In this document: positions 16,837-26,474 of the stretch, one piece after another
Numbering within the stretch: the stretch's first letter is position 1
How the letters are laid out: each line of letters begins with the position of its first letter
NCBI GenBank assembly: GCA_023460535.1
Contig: JAEWPV010000005.1
Location: 24,290 to 88,289 of the forward strand
Direction: 5' to 3'
DNA from: Bacillota bacterium
GTDB taxonomy: Bacteria; Bacillota; Clostridia; Oscillospirales; Ruminococcaceae
DNA: 64,000 bases
Program-made: the position numbers and the translations under genes
Notes under the pieces: generated by a model
The model's database searches: none
Told to the model about the DNA's origin: nothing
Seen by the model: the letters and a program-made list of their open reading frames with translations, nothing else

Positions 16837-16969
16837 ATTGGGAACTTGTCCTTTCTTCGGGGTCATATGCCCAAACAAGGGACATAGAACCGGCTGTTAA
16901 AGTGTTACCGCAATGCTTAAGGCGGTTTGGTTACATCGTCATACTATATGTTGGCACAAAAACTATATT

Positions 16970-18283
16970 TCATTCCAAAAGCGGCAGCCCACAAACCGCG
17001 TTTAAAAAATGCTCCCCGCCGCACGGGATGCAGGCAATGGGAACGCCCAACGCATACTCTGCCTCGGCAACTGTAACGCTGTCCAAAAACATATCCTTTT
17101 CATAACGCAGCATCACGTCGGGGATAAGCAGCTCCTCACCGAGCGCCCTGCCCTTTAGCTGCGCAATCAGGTCGCCGCCCGTAACAAGACCCGCCACGGT
17201 AATGGTCTCGCCGAAAAAGTCGTTGCGAATCGCCACTACGTTACAGGTTAAATTATGCCATTTTTCTTTTAATGCGTCAACCAGTTCGACGAGAAAAGGC
17301 TGTGCGTCGACACCTGTCGCCACCGTCACCTTGCGTGGGGTATCGCTGGGCTGTAGCTCCTCCAGCGCCGCGTAGAACTCTGCGCGCATCAGGGCGACCA
17401 TACCAACGCCGTTATCCAGCTGATCAAAGTCGCCGTAGTACCTATCGTCGGGAATCGGGAGCTTTGCTTTGATAAAAAACTCATCGGCCGGATATACAAG
17501 GCGGGTGCCGTTTTGCTTATAGAACGCGTCGGCAAACTCGTGCGCGATAGAAATGGTTTCGCGTGCGCTTTCGACGGTATAGGGGGTGAGTGGGAACAAT
17601 CCGTCGCGGTATTTTGTAACACCCACCGGCACCAGCGCAATGCTTTCAAGCGCGGGGTAAAACTGCGCAAGGTCGCCAAGGCTGCGCTTAAGCTCCGCAG
17701 AGTCGTTAACCCCCGGACACAGTACAAGCTGGGCGTTGATGCGAACCCCCGCATCCGCCAGCGTTTTAAGATGGCGCAGACTGTCGCCCGAATGCTTGTT
17801 TTTCATCATTACCACGCGCAGGTCGGGGTTTGTGGTGTGTACCGATACGTTGATGGGGCTAATCTTCATCTTGACAATGCGGGCAATATCCTCATCGGTC
17901 ATGTTGGTAAGGGTGATGTAGTTGCCGAGCAAAAACGACATGCGCGAATCGTCATCCTTAAAGTAGAGCGTTTCGCGCAACCCCTTTGGCAGTTGGTCGA
18001 CAAAGCAGAAGATGCACTTGTTTTTGCAGGAACGCTGATTGTCCATTAAAAAAGTATCAAACGCAAGCCCCAGCTCCTCGTACTCGCCTTTTCTGACCGA
18101 CGTATCATACACCACGCCGCCGCGCAGGTACTCTATCTTCAGCACCCTCTCCGCCATGTAAAACCGGTAGTCGAGCACATCGTTTATGACGTTTTGATTG
18201 ATGGATAGCAGCGTGTCGCCCACCTGCAGACCCGCACGGTGCGCGTAGGACAGTTCCTCTACCCCGCTGATGAGTACCGGCAT
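16970..18283 (-). CDS. DUF512 radical SAM protein with N-terminal PDZ
   Basis: 437 aa. Residues 1-65 are a PDZ-like domain (VEELSYAHRAGLQVGDTLLSIN). The centre has an incomplete radical SAM barrel with the cluster motif CKNKCIFCF (C-x3-C-x2-C) near residue 80 and FLLGNYITLTNMTDEDI downstream. The C-terminal half is DUF512, with GVDAQPFLVEL and VAGLVTGGDLIAQL. Homologues sit next to der in many Firmicutes, as here; a role in ribosome or RNA metabolism has been suggested only by context. Start ATG follows AAAGGAGA by 6 nt. Substrate unknown. Confidence 0.87.
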   Translation of the reverse strand: MPVLISGVEELSYAHRAGLQVGDTLLSINQNVINDVLDYRFYMAERVLKIEYLRGGVVYDTSVRKGEYEELGLAFDTFLMDNQRSCKNKCIFCFVDQLPKGLRETLYFKDDDSRMSFLLGNYITLTNMTDEDIARIVKMKISPINVSVHTTNPDLRVVMMKNKHSGDSLRHLKTLADAGVRINAQLVLCPGVNDSAELKRSLGDLAQFYPALESIALVPVGVTKYRDGLFPLTPYTVESARETISIAHEFADAFYKQNGTRLVYPADEFFIKAKLPIPDDRYYGDFDQLDNGVGMVALMRAEFYAALEELQPSDTPRKVTVATGVDAQPFLVELVDALKEKWHNLTCNVVAIRNDFFGETITVAGLVTGGDLIAQLKGRALGEELLIPDVMLRYEKDMFLDSVTVAEAEYALGVPIACIPCGGEHFLNAVCGLPLLE

Positions 18284-18330
18284 ACACGTTCTCCTTTGTT
18301 CGCTTAAGTGATAAAACGGGTAATAACAAA

Positions 18331-18354
18331 ATAGAGAAGGTCTCCCTTCTCTAT
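18331..18354 (-). terminator. Terminator after rpmF
   Basis: 10-bp stem ATAGAGAAGG/CCTTCTCTAT with a 4-nt loop, followed on the minus strand by TTTGTTATT. It lies between rpmF and the DUF512 gene. Confidence 0.8.
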
Positions 18355-18366
18355 CGCGGTTAAGCA

Positions 18367-18549
18367 CTATGCTTCTTTTTTAATAATTTCTTTGCCCTTG
18401 TAATAACCGCAGTTGGGGCAAACCCTGTGAGGCAGCTTCAATTCACCACACTGTGTGCATTTGCTGAATGCGGGAACGGGAAGCTTCCATACGTTGGAGC
18501 GGCGCTTATCGCGTCTTGCTTTGGATACTCTCCTCTTTGGTACAGCCAT
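18367..18549 (-). CDS. rpmF: 50S ribosomal protein L32
   Basis: 60 aa. MAVPKRRVSKARRDKRRS is the canonical basic start, followed by a zinc ribbon CTQC...CPNC, so this is the Zn-binding paralogue type. Start ATG has the strong site AAGGAGGTG at 6 nt. It directly follows the DUF177 gene, the usual partner in bacteria. Confidence 0.97.
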   Translation of the reverse strand: MAVPKRRVSKARRDKRRSNVWKLPVPAFSKCTQCGELKLPHRVCPNCGYYKGKEIIKKEA

Positions 18550-18606
18550 GCCGTGCACCTCCTTATACCTTAAAACTTATGGATAAGCCGGCATAAACCG
18601 GTTCGC

Positions 18607-19101
18607 TTAATCAAGCAGTTGTTCTAGCGCCTTTAGGCGCGGGTCAATCGTTTTGGTTTTGCAGGAACAAGCGGTATGGTTTTTGTTTGCTCCGCATACC
18701 TGACACAGCCCTTTGCAGTCGTCGCTGCAAAGCAGCTTGACGGGAATAGACAGTACCAGATCGGATGTAACAAGCTCCGTAAGGTTAAGCGTTGCATCCG
18801 TAAGCAATACAAACTCTTCGGTATCCTCACCGTTTAGACTGAGCACCAGCACATGAGAATAACTCTGCGCATCTTCTCGCTCAAAATGCTCCAGACAACG
18901 GTCGCAGTCTGCCGCGAGGGTGTAGGTTGCCTTGTAACTCAGCGTAACAATGCCTGTCCGGTTAACAATCTCGCCTGCGACGTGAACGGGGGATGCAAAG
19001 GGACATCTGCCCCAAAGCACGACCTCGGATAGATCAAAATCGCAGTTTAACTCGATGCGCTCGCTCTCATTGTCGAAAAGCTGCCGAAGCCCAATCAGCA
19101 T
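18607..19101 (-). CDS. DUF177/YceD family protein
   Basis: 164 aa. The family hallmark is the CDRCLEHFE segment in the middle and a C-terminal Cys-rich CSDDCKGLCQVCGANKNH. YceD-like proteins are co-transcribed with rpmF, and in plants and bacteria the family is linked to 23S rRNA accumulation. The ATG (MLIGLRQLFDNE) follows GGGAGG by 10 nt; the ORF extends 45 codons further upstream without support. Gap to rpmF is 57 nt. Confidence 0.85.
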   Translation of the reverse strand: MLIGLRQLFDNESERIELNCDFDLSEVVLWGRCPFASPVHVAGEIVNRTGIVTLSYKATYTLAADCDRCLEHFEREDAQSYSHVLVLSLNGEDTEEFVLLTDATLNLTELVTSDLVLSIPVKLLCSDDCKGLCQVCGANKNHTACSCKTKTIDPRLKALEQLLD

Positions 19102-19411
19102 GAAAAACCAGCCTCCCAACCGATGATACGCAGAACAATGGAAACGGTAAGATTTTAACCGATAAAAAACGCCGCCGGATTCGGCAGCCCATAACGCCAC
19201 GGGATATATTATATGGGTTTGTGTGCTGTTTGTCAATACATATTATGCACTATTTGCCCAAAATCTCGCGCTATCCGCGCATATATAAGCAGGGCGAGGT
19301 TTACCAAGCACTTCACGTTAATTATAGACTACAATCTGTCGCTTTACAATACTATTGTCTGCATTTTAAAGCGAATAAACGCTTTGTTTCGTGCAGGATG
19401 TAAAATATCTC

Positions 19412-19440
19412 TTGAGCGGTTTCATTCTATAGGGTATTAT
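19412..19440 (+). promoter_or_regulatory. Promoter of the ACT/UPF0210 operon
   Basis: TTGAGC (19412-19417), 17-nt spacer, TATTAT (19435-19440), about 90 nt before the ACT-protein start. Confidence 0.6.
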
Positions 19441-19532
19441 GCTATGATAGATAATTAACAGGTAGCAGGGGTATGAAACGCAACCCCTGTGTTTGGAGTA
19501 CAGCAACAAACTATAGTGATGGAGGAATTGCC

Positions 19533-19802
19533 ATGCGTGCGGTAATTACGGTAATCGGCAAAGATATGGTAGGTATTCTTGCAAAAATCAGCGCGGTTTG
19601 CGCCGAGTGCAACGTGAATGTTTCGGACGTAACCCAATCGGTATTGCAGGATATGTTTGCGATGATTATGATGGTGGATATCTCAAAGCTGAACATTGGC
19701 TTCTCGGAGTTTGCCGACCGTCTGGGCGAGCAGGGAAAAGAGATGGGACTTAGCGTGCACTGCATGCACGAGGACATCTTTAATTCCATGCATCGCATCT
19801 AA
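19533..19802 (+). CDS. ACT-domain protein
   Basis: 89-aa single ACT domain (MRAVITVIGKDMVGILAK, NVNVSDVTQSVLQDMF). The family (UPF0237 type) is expected to bind an amino acid or similar small ligand. Start ATG follows GGAGG by 7 nt; the ORF is open 20 codons upstream but without a ribosome site. It lies 73 nt ahead of the UPF0210 gene, its standard partner in Firmicutes, and presumably regulates that protein allosterically. No enzymatic domain. Confidence 0.88.
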   Translation: MRAVITVIGKDMVGILAKISAVCAECNVNVSDVTQSVLQDMFAMIMMVDISKLNIGFSEFADRLGEQGKEMGLSVHCMHEDIFNSMHRI

Positions 19803-19875
19803 CCGATAAAACGGGAAAAGGTATTACACCCGGCAAGGAATGGGAAACGGGTGAACTTGGAGGATAGACACACCG

Positions 19876-21234
19876 ATGATTAATGTAAGCGATATATTAG
19901 AAACCATAAGCATGATACAGGATGAAAACCTTGATATTCGAACCATTACAATGGGCATCTCGCTGCTGGAGTGCTGCGACAGCGACATTGACCGCGCATG
20001 CGAAAAGGTGTATGACAAGATAACCAAAAAGGCACAGCACCTTGTAAAAACCGGCGACGAGATTGAAAAGGAATACGGCATACCCGTAATCAATAAGCGA
20101 ATCGCAGTAACCCCTATCTCGATGCTGCTTGCAAGCAGCAAGGGCGACCCTGTAAAGTATGCGCTGACGCTGGAGCGTGCTGCCAAGGAATGCGGCGTTA
20201 ATTTAATAGGCGGCTACTCCGCTCTCGTTCACAAGGGCTTTTCTGCGGGAGATATGGAGCTGATTCGTTCCATTCCCGACGCGCTGAACCAAACCAGCCG
20301 GGTGTGCTCGTCGGTTAACATCGGCTCGACCAAAAGCGGTATTAACATGGATGCCGTGAAGCTGATGGGACAAATTGTTAAGCGGAGCGCGGAGCTGACC
20401 GCAGACCGGCAGTGTGTGGGCGCAACCAAGCTGGTTGTGTTTTGCAATGCGCCGGAGGATAACCCCTTTATGGCGGGCGCCTTTCACGGTGTGGGCGAGC
20501 CGGACTGTGTAATCAACGTCGGCGTATCGGGTCCCGGCGTGGTACGCTGCGCGCTGGCAAAGGCGGATAAAAACCTCGATATTACCGCCGTTGCGGATAT
20601 TGTGAAAAAGACGGCGTTTAAGATTACCCGCATGGGGCAGTTGGTGGCTTACGAGGCCTCTAAGCGCCTTGATATGCCGTTTGGCATTGTGGATCTTTCG
20701 CTTGCACCCACCCCGGCGGTGGGCGACTCGGTTGCGCACATCCTAGAGGAGATGGGTCTTGCACAATGCGGCTGCTGCGGCACCACGGCGGCGCTTGCCC
20801 TGCTCAACGACGCGGTGAAAAAGGGCGGCGTGATGGCCTCGTCCCATGTGGGCGGGCTATCGGGCGCGTTTATCCCCGTTTCGGAGGACGCGGGTATGAT
20901 TGACGCCGCAAAAAATGGCGTGCTAACTCTGGAAAAGCTGGAAGCCATGACCGCCGTTTGCTCGGTGGGTCTTGATATGATAGCAATCCCGGGCGACACG
21001 CCGGATGAGGTTATCAGCGCGATTATCGCGGATGAGGCTGCAATCGGAATGGTGAACGCCAAGACCACGGCGGTGCGAATTATCCCCGCCATCGGGCTGA
21101 AGGAGGGCGACAGTCTGGAATGGGGCGGGCTGTTTGGCTCGGCACCCGTTATGCACGTCAACACCACCTCCCCCGCCGTGTTTATCAACCGCGGCGGTCG
21201 CATTCCTGCGCCGCTGCAAAGCCTGAAAAACTAA
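19876..21234 (+). CDS. UPF0210/DUF711 family protein (PFL-like fold)
   Basis: 452 aa matching the UPF0210 family. Recognisable are SDILETISMIQDENLDIRT at the N-terminus, GGYSALVHKGFS, GAFHGVGEPDCVINVGVSGP, and CGCCGTTAALALLNDAVKKGG. Members adopt a pyruvate-formate-lyase-like fold, but no glycyl-radical motif is present and the reaction is unknown. Co-transcribed with the ACT protein. ATG is 12 nt after GGAGG, a long spacing. Confidence 0.9.
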   Translation: MINVSDILETISMIQDENLDIRTITMGISLLECCDSDIDRACEKVYDKITKKAQHLVKTGDEIEKEYGIPVINKRIAVTPISMLLASSKGDPVKYALTLERAAKECGVNLIGGYSALVHKGFSAGDMELIRSIPDALNQTSRVCSSVNIGSTKSGINMDAVKLMGQIVKRSAELTADRQCVGATKLVVFCNAPEDNPFMAGAFHGVGEPDCVINVGVSGPGVVRCALAKADKNLDITAVADIVKKTAFKITRMGQLVAYEASKRLDMPFGIVDLSLAPTPAVGDSVAHILEEMGLAQCGCCGTTAALALLNDAVKKGGVMASSHVGGLSGAFIPVSEDAGMIDAAKNGVLTLEKLEAMTAVCSVGLDMIAIPGDTPDEVISAIIADEAAIGMVNAKTTAVRIIPAIGLKEGDSLEWGGLFGSAPVMHVNTTSPAVFINRGGRIPAPLQSLKN

Positions 21235-21279
21235 CGACAAAGCCACAACCTATTAAACTTGACTTTGGAGGACAGCAGT

Positions 21280-21888
21280 ATGAATCGCAGGATTGGCATC
21301 TGGGCGTCAGTCGGCGCTACTATCACAGTAGCCCTGTTTGCACTATCTATGGTGTTTTCTTTAATGTCCATTTCCTATGCGACGAGCTTTCTTTTCTCGT
21401 GGTGTTATCTGCTTATGACCTGCGCCTTCTTTGTCAAAGCACCAAAGGAGCGGCGCGTGGCGGCGCTTGCGGGCATCGCGTTTGCGTGCGTGTATGTCAC
21501 GTTGATTGGGCTTGTTTACTTTACCCAGCTTACTACCGTACTGTACCAGACCGAAAGCGCCGAGGTATTGCTTGCTCTCACCTACACGCCCGGTCGATGG
21601 TTTTTTGCCCTTGACCTGCTTGGCTACGCTTTTCTTTCTCTCTCCGCTTTGTTTGTGGGGCTCACGCTTGTGCCCAAAAACAAGGTGGACAAATGGCTAA
21701 AGGTCTTGTTACTGTTACATGGGCTGTATGCTCCCGCGTGTATCCTCATGCCGATACTCAATGTGTTTCGCGTGGATGCCTCCGGCGCAAGCGATATGAG
21801 TGGCGTAATTGCACTGATGGGTTGGTGTATTCATTTTATCCCCATTGCGGTGCTAAGCGCTCTGCACATGAAAAACTTAGACAACTAG
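21280..21888 (+). CDS. Uncharacterised six-helix membrane protein
   Basis: 202 aa, about six hydrophobic helices: residues about 5-30, 35-55, 65-90, 110-140, 150-170, 178-197. Short basic loops (KAPKERR, PKNKVDKW). I do not recognise a named family, and no conserved catalytic residues stand out. ATG has GGAGG at 8 nt. It starts 46 nt after UPF0210 in the same direction and is followed by a strong terminator, so it is probably the last gene of that operon. Confidence 0.75.
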   Translation: MNRRIGIWASVGATITVALFALSMVFSLMSISYATSFLFSWCYLLMTCAFFVKAPKERRVAALAGIAFACVYVTLIGLVYFTQLTTVLYQTESAEVLLALTYTPGRWFFALDLLGYAFLSLSALFVGLTLVPKNKVDKWLKVLLLLHGLYAPACILMPILNVFRVDASGASDMSGVIALMGWCIHFIPIAVLSALHMKNLDN

Positions 21889-21911
21889 CCACCTTTAACC
21901 TGTAATAAAAG

Positions 21912-21948
21912 CAAGCGACCCGGGACTGTTACGCCCACGGGTCGCTTG
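21912..21948. terminator. Bidirectional terminator between converging operons
   Basis: 11-bp stem CAAGCGACCCG/CGGGTCGCTTG with a 15-nt loop. T-rich sequence follows on both strands. It serves the plus-strand membrane protein and the minus-strand nifU gene. Confidence 0.8.
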
Positions 21949-21975
21949 TATTTATGTTTGAGTTTAAATCAATTA

Positions 21976-22425
21976 TCAGTGGCAGCTGCAGCTGTCATCG
22001 CCGTGATGGCACGCGTCGCAATCGCCGATATTGCCGACAATGGGGGTGGGGTCGATACCTTGACGGGTGTAATAATCGGCCACCGCCGCCTTGATTGCCT
22101 GCTCTGCCAGTACCGAGCAGTGAACCTTCACTGGGGGCAGCCCATCCAGCGCCTCCATGACCGCGCGATTGGTGAGCTTAAGCGCATCCTCGATGGTGCC
22201 GCCTTTGATCAGCTCGGTTGCCATTGAGCTGGTCGCAATCGCCGCGCCGCAGCCGAAGGTTTTAAACTTTACATCCTTGATGACGCCTGCCTCAATTTTG
22301 AGGTACATCTTCATAATATCGCCGCACTTTGCGTTTCCTACCTCGCCAACGCCGTTGGCGTCGGCAAGCTCACCCACATTGCGGGGGCTAGAGAAATGTT
22401 CCATTACTTTATCGCTGTATAGCAT
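21976..22425 (-). CDS. nifU: NifU/IscU-type Fe-S scaffold protein
   Basis: 149-aa scaffold that receives sulfur from the cysteine desulfurase and assembles Fe-S clusters. The three ligand cysteines are visible in VGNAKCGD, KTFGCGAAI and VHCSVLAEQ. Start ATG follows GGAGG by 5 nt. It lies downstream of iscS (54-nt gap), the usual clostridial two-gene set. The last 16 residues form a Cys/His/Asp-rich tail (GDCDACHHGDDSCSCH) beyond the usual fold, which may bind metal. Confidence 0.92.
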   Translation of the reverse strand: MLYSDKVMEHFSSPRNVGELADANGVGEVGNAKCGDIMKMYLKIEAGVIKDVKFKTFGCGAAIATSSMATELIKGGTIEDALKLTNRAVMEALDGLPPVKVHCSVLAEQAIKAAVADYYTRQGIDPTPIVGNIGDCDACHHGDDSCSCH

Positions 22426-22479
22426 AGTTACCTCCATCTCGCCGCCATGCGGCAGTATCAATCTTTTCTTTTAACTGTT

Positions 22480-23688
<1,209 letters not shown>

Positions 23689-23776
23689 CCTTGCCTTTCC
23701 GGATGCATCAAAGCAGTATCCGTGTCAATACTCCAGCTTGCCATAGCAAACCGTGCAATGGTTATGTGCTGTTTAT

Positions 23777-23805
23777 AATATATACCTTTCTAGTAGAACT
23801 TTCAA
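23777..23805 (-). promoter_or_regulatory. Promoter of the iscS-nifU operon
   Basis: Minus strand TTGAAA (23800-23805), 17-nt spacer, TATATT (23777-23782). It lies about 90 nt before the start codon. Confidence 0.65.
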
Positions 23806-23938
23806 GGGTTCTGTTAAAAAAATCTCAATTTCTTAGTAAATTTACGATGAATTAAAAATAAACTGAATAAACAGTCCGTATTAGTCTAACCGTTTCATGC
23901 AAAATCATAGTGCCTTTAACAATACTTAGATGAACTTA

Positions 23939-24394
23939 TTACCTGTTCTTGTAGCGCTGGGCCTGCAAAACGGCAAGCCGGTCGCACCGCTCATTTTCCG
24001 GGTGCCCCGCGTGGCCCTTTACCCACACGATGGTTACCTGATGCTGCGCAATCAGATTCAGCAGTCGCTCCCACAAATCGGGGTTGAGTGCGGGTTCGTT
24101 TCCGCTGCGCTTCCAGCCCCGCTGCCGCCACTTTTGCGCCCAGCCCTTTGTAATTGCGTCTGCTACATATTTAGAATCGGTATACAGGGTAACGTCGCAA
24201 CGCTCCTTTAGCGCAGCCAACCCTTCAATGGCTGCCATTAGCTCCATGCGGTTGTTGGTGGTGTTTGCTTCGCCGCCGGAAAGCTCTTTTTCACGTCCCT
24301 CATAGCGCAGAATGGTACCGTAGCCCCCCGGACCTGGGTTGCCGCTGCACGCGCCGTCGGTAAAAATCTCGATCTTCTTTAAGCTCTGCTCCAA
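23939..24394 (-). CDS. rnhA: Ribonuclease HI
   Basis: 151-aa RNase H that cuts RNA in RNA:DNA hybrids. Catalytic DEDD residues are in IFTDGACSGNPG, MELMAAIEGL, YTDSKYVADAI and the C-terminal ENERCDRLA. The basic handle WAQKWRQRGWKRSG is present, as in E. coli RnhA. The likely start is TTG at 24394, 7 nt after GGAAGGAG; the upstream in-frame GTG lacks a site. Monocistronic, with its own promoter. Confidence 0.94.
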   Translation of the reverse strand: MEQSLKKIEIFTDGACSGNPGPGGYGTILRYEGREKELSGGEANTTNNRMELMAAIEGLAALKERCDVTLYTDSKYVADAITKGWAQKWRQRGWKRSGNEPALNPDLWERLLNLIAQHQVTIVWVKGHAGHPENERCDRLAVLQAQRYKNR

Positions 24395-24442
24395 TGCAAT
24401 GCTCCTTCCAGGGGTTATTTTCACTTCAATAAGTCAAAGGTT

Positions 24443-24471
24443 ATTATATTACTTTTCTTTGTTTGATACAA
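24443..24471 (-). promoter_or_regulatory. Promoter of rnhA
   Basis: Minus strand TTGTAT (24466-24471), 17-nt spacer, TATAAT (24443-24448), about 40 nt before the TTG start. Confidence 0.65.
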
Positions 24472-24600
24472 GCACGCTTTACTACGAGTTGGCTTGAATC
24501 AAACGCCGCCTTTTTAAGAATGGTACGGTACAAATAATCGGCGGTTCGGCAGCATATATTGTGAAATGGACAGACAATGCGCCGAAAAGGGGGTGTGCGA

Positions 24601-25374
24601 ATGAGCAATGACAGCTTTGCTCTGCTGTTATCGCTTGCGGCAGGACTTTGTACGGGTATCGGCGGTTTCGTCGTTGTGGTGGCAAGGCAAAATGCGAAAA
24701 GGCTATTGCCCTTTTCGCTGGGTTTTGCGGCGGGGGTGATGATTATGGTCTCGCTTGCCGATATCCTGCCGGAGTCGGCGGCGTTTATTGAGCAAGGCGT
24801 TCACACGCAGGCAGCCGGGGGGTACGCGCTTCTAGCCATGGTGTTTGGCAACATACTTGCCGCCCTTGGTTCCAAAGCCATCCCCGAGCAAGCGGATTGG
24901 CTTTCTTCTGTATCGGCAGCCCCACCCGGGCTTGCGCGGGTGGGGCTGGTTACTATGGCGGCGGTAGTGGCGCATAACATACCGGAGGGCGTCGCAACTT
25001 ATATGGCAGGCTGCGGAGAGCGATCTCTCGGCATTTCGGTCGCGGCAGCCATCGCGCTGCACAACATACCTGAGGGCATTTCGGTAGCCATACCCGTTTT
25101 TTATGCGACAGGCAGCAAGAGCAAAGGGCTGTTGTGCGCCGCGATATCCGGGCTAGGCGAGCCTTTGGGCGCACTGCTTGCGCTTTTGATTCTTCGACCG
25201 TTTTTGACCAGTCTGTCCCTTGGAGTCATCCTGGGCATCGTTGCAGGGATTATGCTGTTTGTGTCGTTTAACGAATTGATTCCCTCGGCGCTACGGTATG
25301 GCAAAAAAACACCGATTGTGGGAATTCTGCTAGGACTGCTGGTAATGGGGATAGGGCTAGCATGGTTTTCGTAA
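24601..25374 (+). CDS. ZIP-family metal transporter
   Basis: 257-aa membrane protein of the ZIP (ZupT-like) family, importing Zn2+ or other divalent cations. Eight hydrophobic segments. The metal-path motifs HNIPEGVATYM (TM4) and HNIPEGISVAIP (TM5) are both intact, and GLGEPLGALLALL marks TM6. Start ATG follows GGGGGTG by 5 nt. Stands alone between rnhA and the dnaI gene. Substrate inferred from family. Confidence 0.92.
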   Translation: MSNDSFALLLSLAAGLCTGIGGFVVVVARQNAKRLLPFSLGFAAGVMIMVSLADILPESAAFIEQGVHTQAAGGYALLAMVFGNILAALGSKAIPEQADWLSSVSAAPPGLARVGLVTMAAVVAHNIPEGVATYMAGCGERSLGISVAAAIALHNIPEGISVAIPVFYATGSKSKGLLCAAISGLGEPLGALLALLILRPFLTSLSLGVILGIVAGIMLFVSFNELIPSALRYGKKTPIVGILLGLLVMGIGLAWFS

Positions 25375-25389
25375 CTCGCAACAACACAA

Positions 25390-25421
25390 AAAACGCCCGC
25401 TGTTTTTTCGGCGGACGTTTT
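25390..25421. terminator. Bidirectional terminator between zip and dnaI
   Basis: AAAACG/CGTTTT plus CCGC/GCGG with one mismatch. T-rich on both sides, between two converging genes. Confidence 0.65.
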
Positions 25422-25436
25422 GTACTTCATGTTTTA

Positions 25437-26423
25437 CTATCGCACCTTTTTCAGCGAGCGAATGTCGCTGCCAAAGAAGCGCAGGAAGCTGTACGAGCCG
25501 TGTAATCTGGATAACACCTTTTCGGAATAGGTATCCTTGAGCTCTGCGATTGACAGATTGGTGCTGATGATGGTAGGACGTTTGGTTAAAAGCCGTGTGT
25601 TGATGATGTTGTAGGTAGCGGAAACGGTAAACTGCGTTGAAAACTCCGCGCCCAGGTCATCAATAATCAACAAATCGCAGCCGAGTAAAGAGTCCAGCGC
25701 GTCGTGCTTGTTGCCGGCGCGGGAGAAATGCGCCTGCTCCACCGCGCGAAACAGGTTGTTTGCGGAGCCGTATACCACGCCGTACCCTTGCTCAATCACT
25801 CTTGACGCGATGGCTAGCGAAAGGTGGGTTTTACCCAGCCCCGTCGCGCCCAACATCAGGATGCTAGAGGAAGCAAGTGAAAACGAAGTAGCGTATTTTA
25901 AGCAGTAATCAAATATTTCTGCCATCTTCACACGCGGGACAATCCCGCTTGCCGGGTCGGGCTGCTGCGGGTAGTAGTCGAGCATAAACTGATCAAAGCT
26001 TGAAGGGGCAAGTGGGGACTGCTCGTTTAACCGCTTGTATGCTTCGCGTTTTAGTTCGGTCTTAAAACACTCGCACATCTCGCCGTCGGCAAAGCCGCTG
26101 TCTTCACAGCGCTTGCAGGTGTACGGTACGCACAGGTAATCTTCGGAAAGGCTACAATCGTTAATAATTCGTTCGCGCCGCTTTTCGAGTATGTCGGTTT
26201 TTTCTTTTAGCTCGCTCAGCAAGCTTTGCGCGTCCGCGTCGGGAGAGAGCAGTGCTTTGGAGGTGGCGGCACCAATCAGAATCAGCTCCCGCTCTATCCG
26301 CTCCAGCTCGGGGATGTCGGAATACAGCTGTTCTTTGCGCCGCTGCGAGATATATCGCGCGGCTTGTCTGCGCTCGGTAAGCACCGACCTTGCCGCCGCA
26401 TAGACTTCTCCGGAATATCCCAT
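25437..26423 (-). CDS. DnaC/DnaI-like helicase loader ATPase
   Basis: 328-aa AAA+ ATPase that loads the replicative helicase. The N-terminal half is charged and helical and contains a Cys cluster CKRCEDSGF...CEC, comparable to the DnaI zinc site. Walker A is GATGLGKTH and Walker B LLIIDDLGAE; sensor region IISTNLS. The ATG at 26423 lies behind AAGGAAAGGG and gives the usual start; a 15-codon upstream extension begins with TTG. It follows the DnaD/DnaB-like gene with a gap of about 50 nt, matching the B. subtilis dnaB-dnaI pair. Confidence 0.88.
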   Translation of the reverse strand: MGYSGEVYAAARSVLTERRQAARYISQRRKEQLYSDIPELERIERELILIGAATSKALLSPDADAQSLLSELKEKTDILEKRRERIINDCSLSEDYLCVPYTCKRCEDSGFADGEMCECFKTELKREAYKRLNEQSPLAPSSFDQFMLDYYPQQPDPASGIVPRVKMAEIFDYCLKYATSFSLASSSILMLGATGLGKTHLSLAIASRVIEQGYGVVYGSANNLFRAVEQAHFSRAGNKHDALDSLLGCDLLIIDDLGAEFSTQFTVSATYNIINTRLLTKRPTIISTNLSIAELKDTYSEKVLSRLHGSYSFLRFFGSDIRSLKKVR

Positions 26424-26474
26424 ACGGTAGTACGCCCTTTCCTTGTTGTTTATGTCTTCGTCATGCAAACCGGC

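Noticed and set aside
20203..21246. Long minus-strand ORFs (178 and 184 aa) over the UPF0210 gene
   Set aside because: The plus-strand frame matches a known family over its full length, so the others are shadows.
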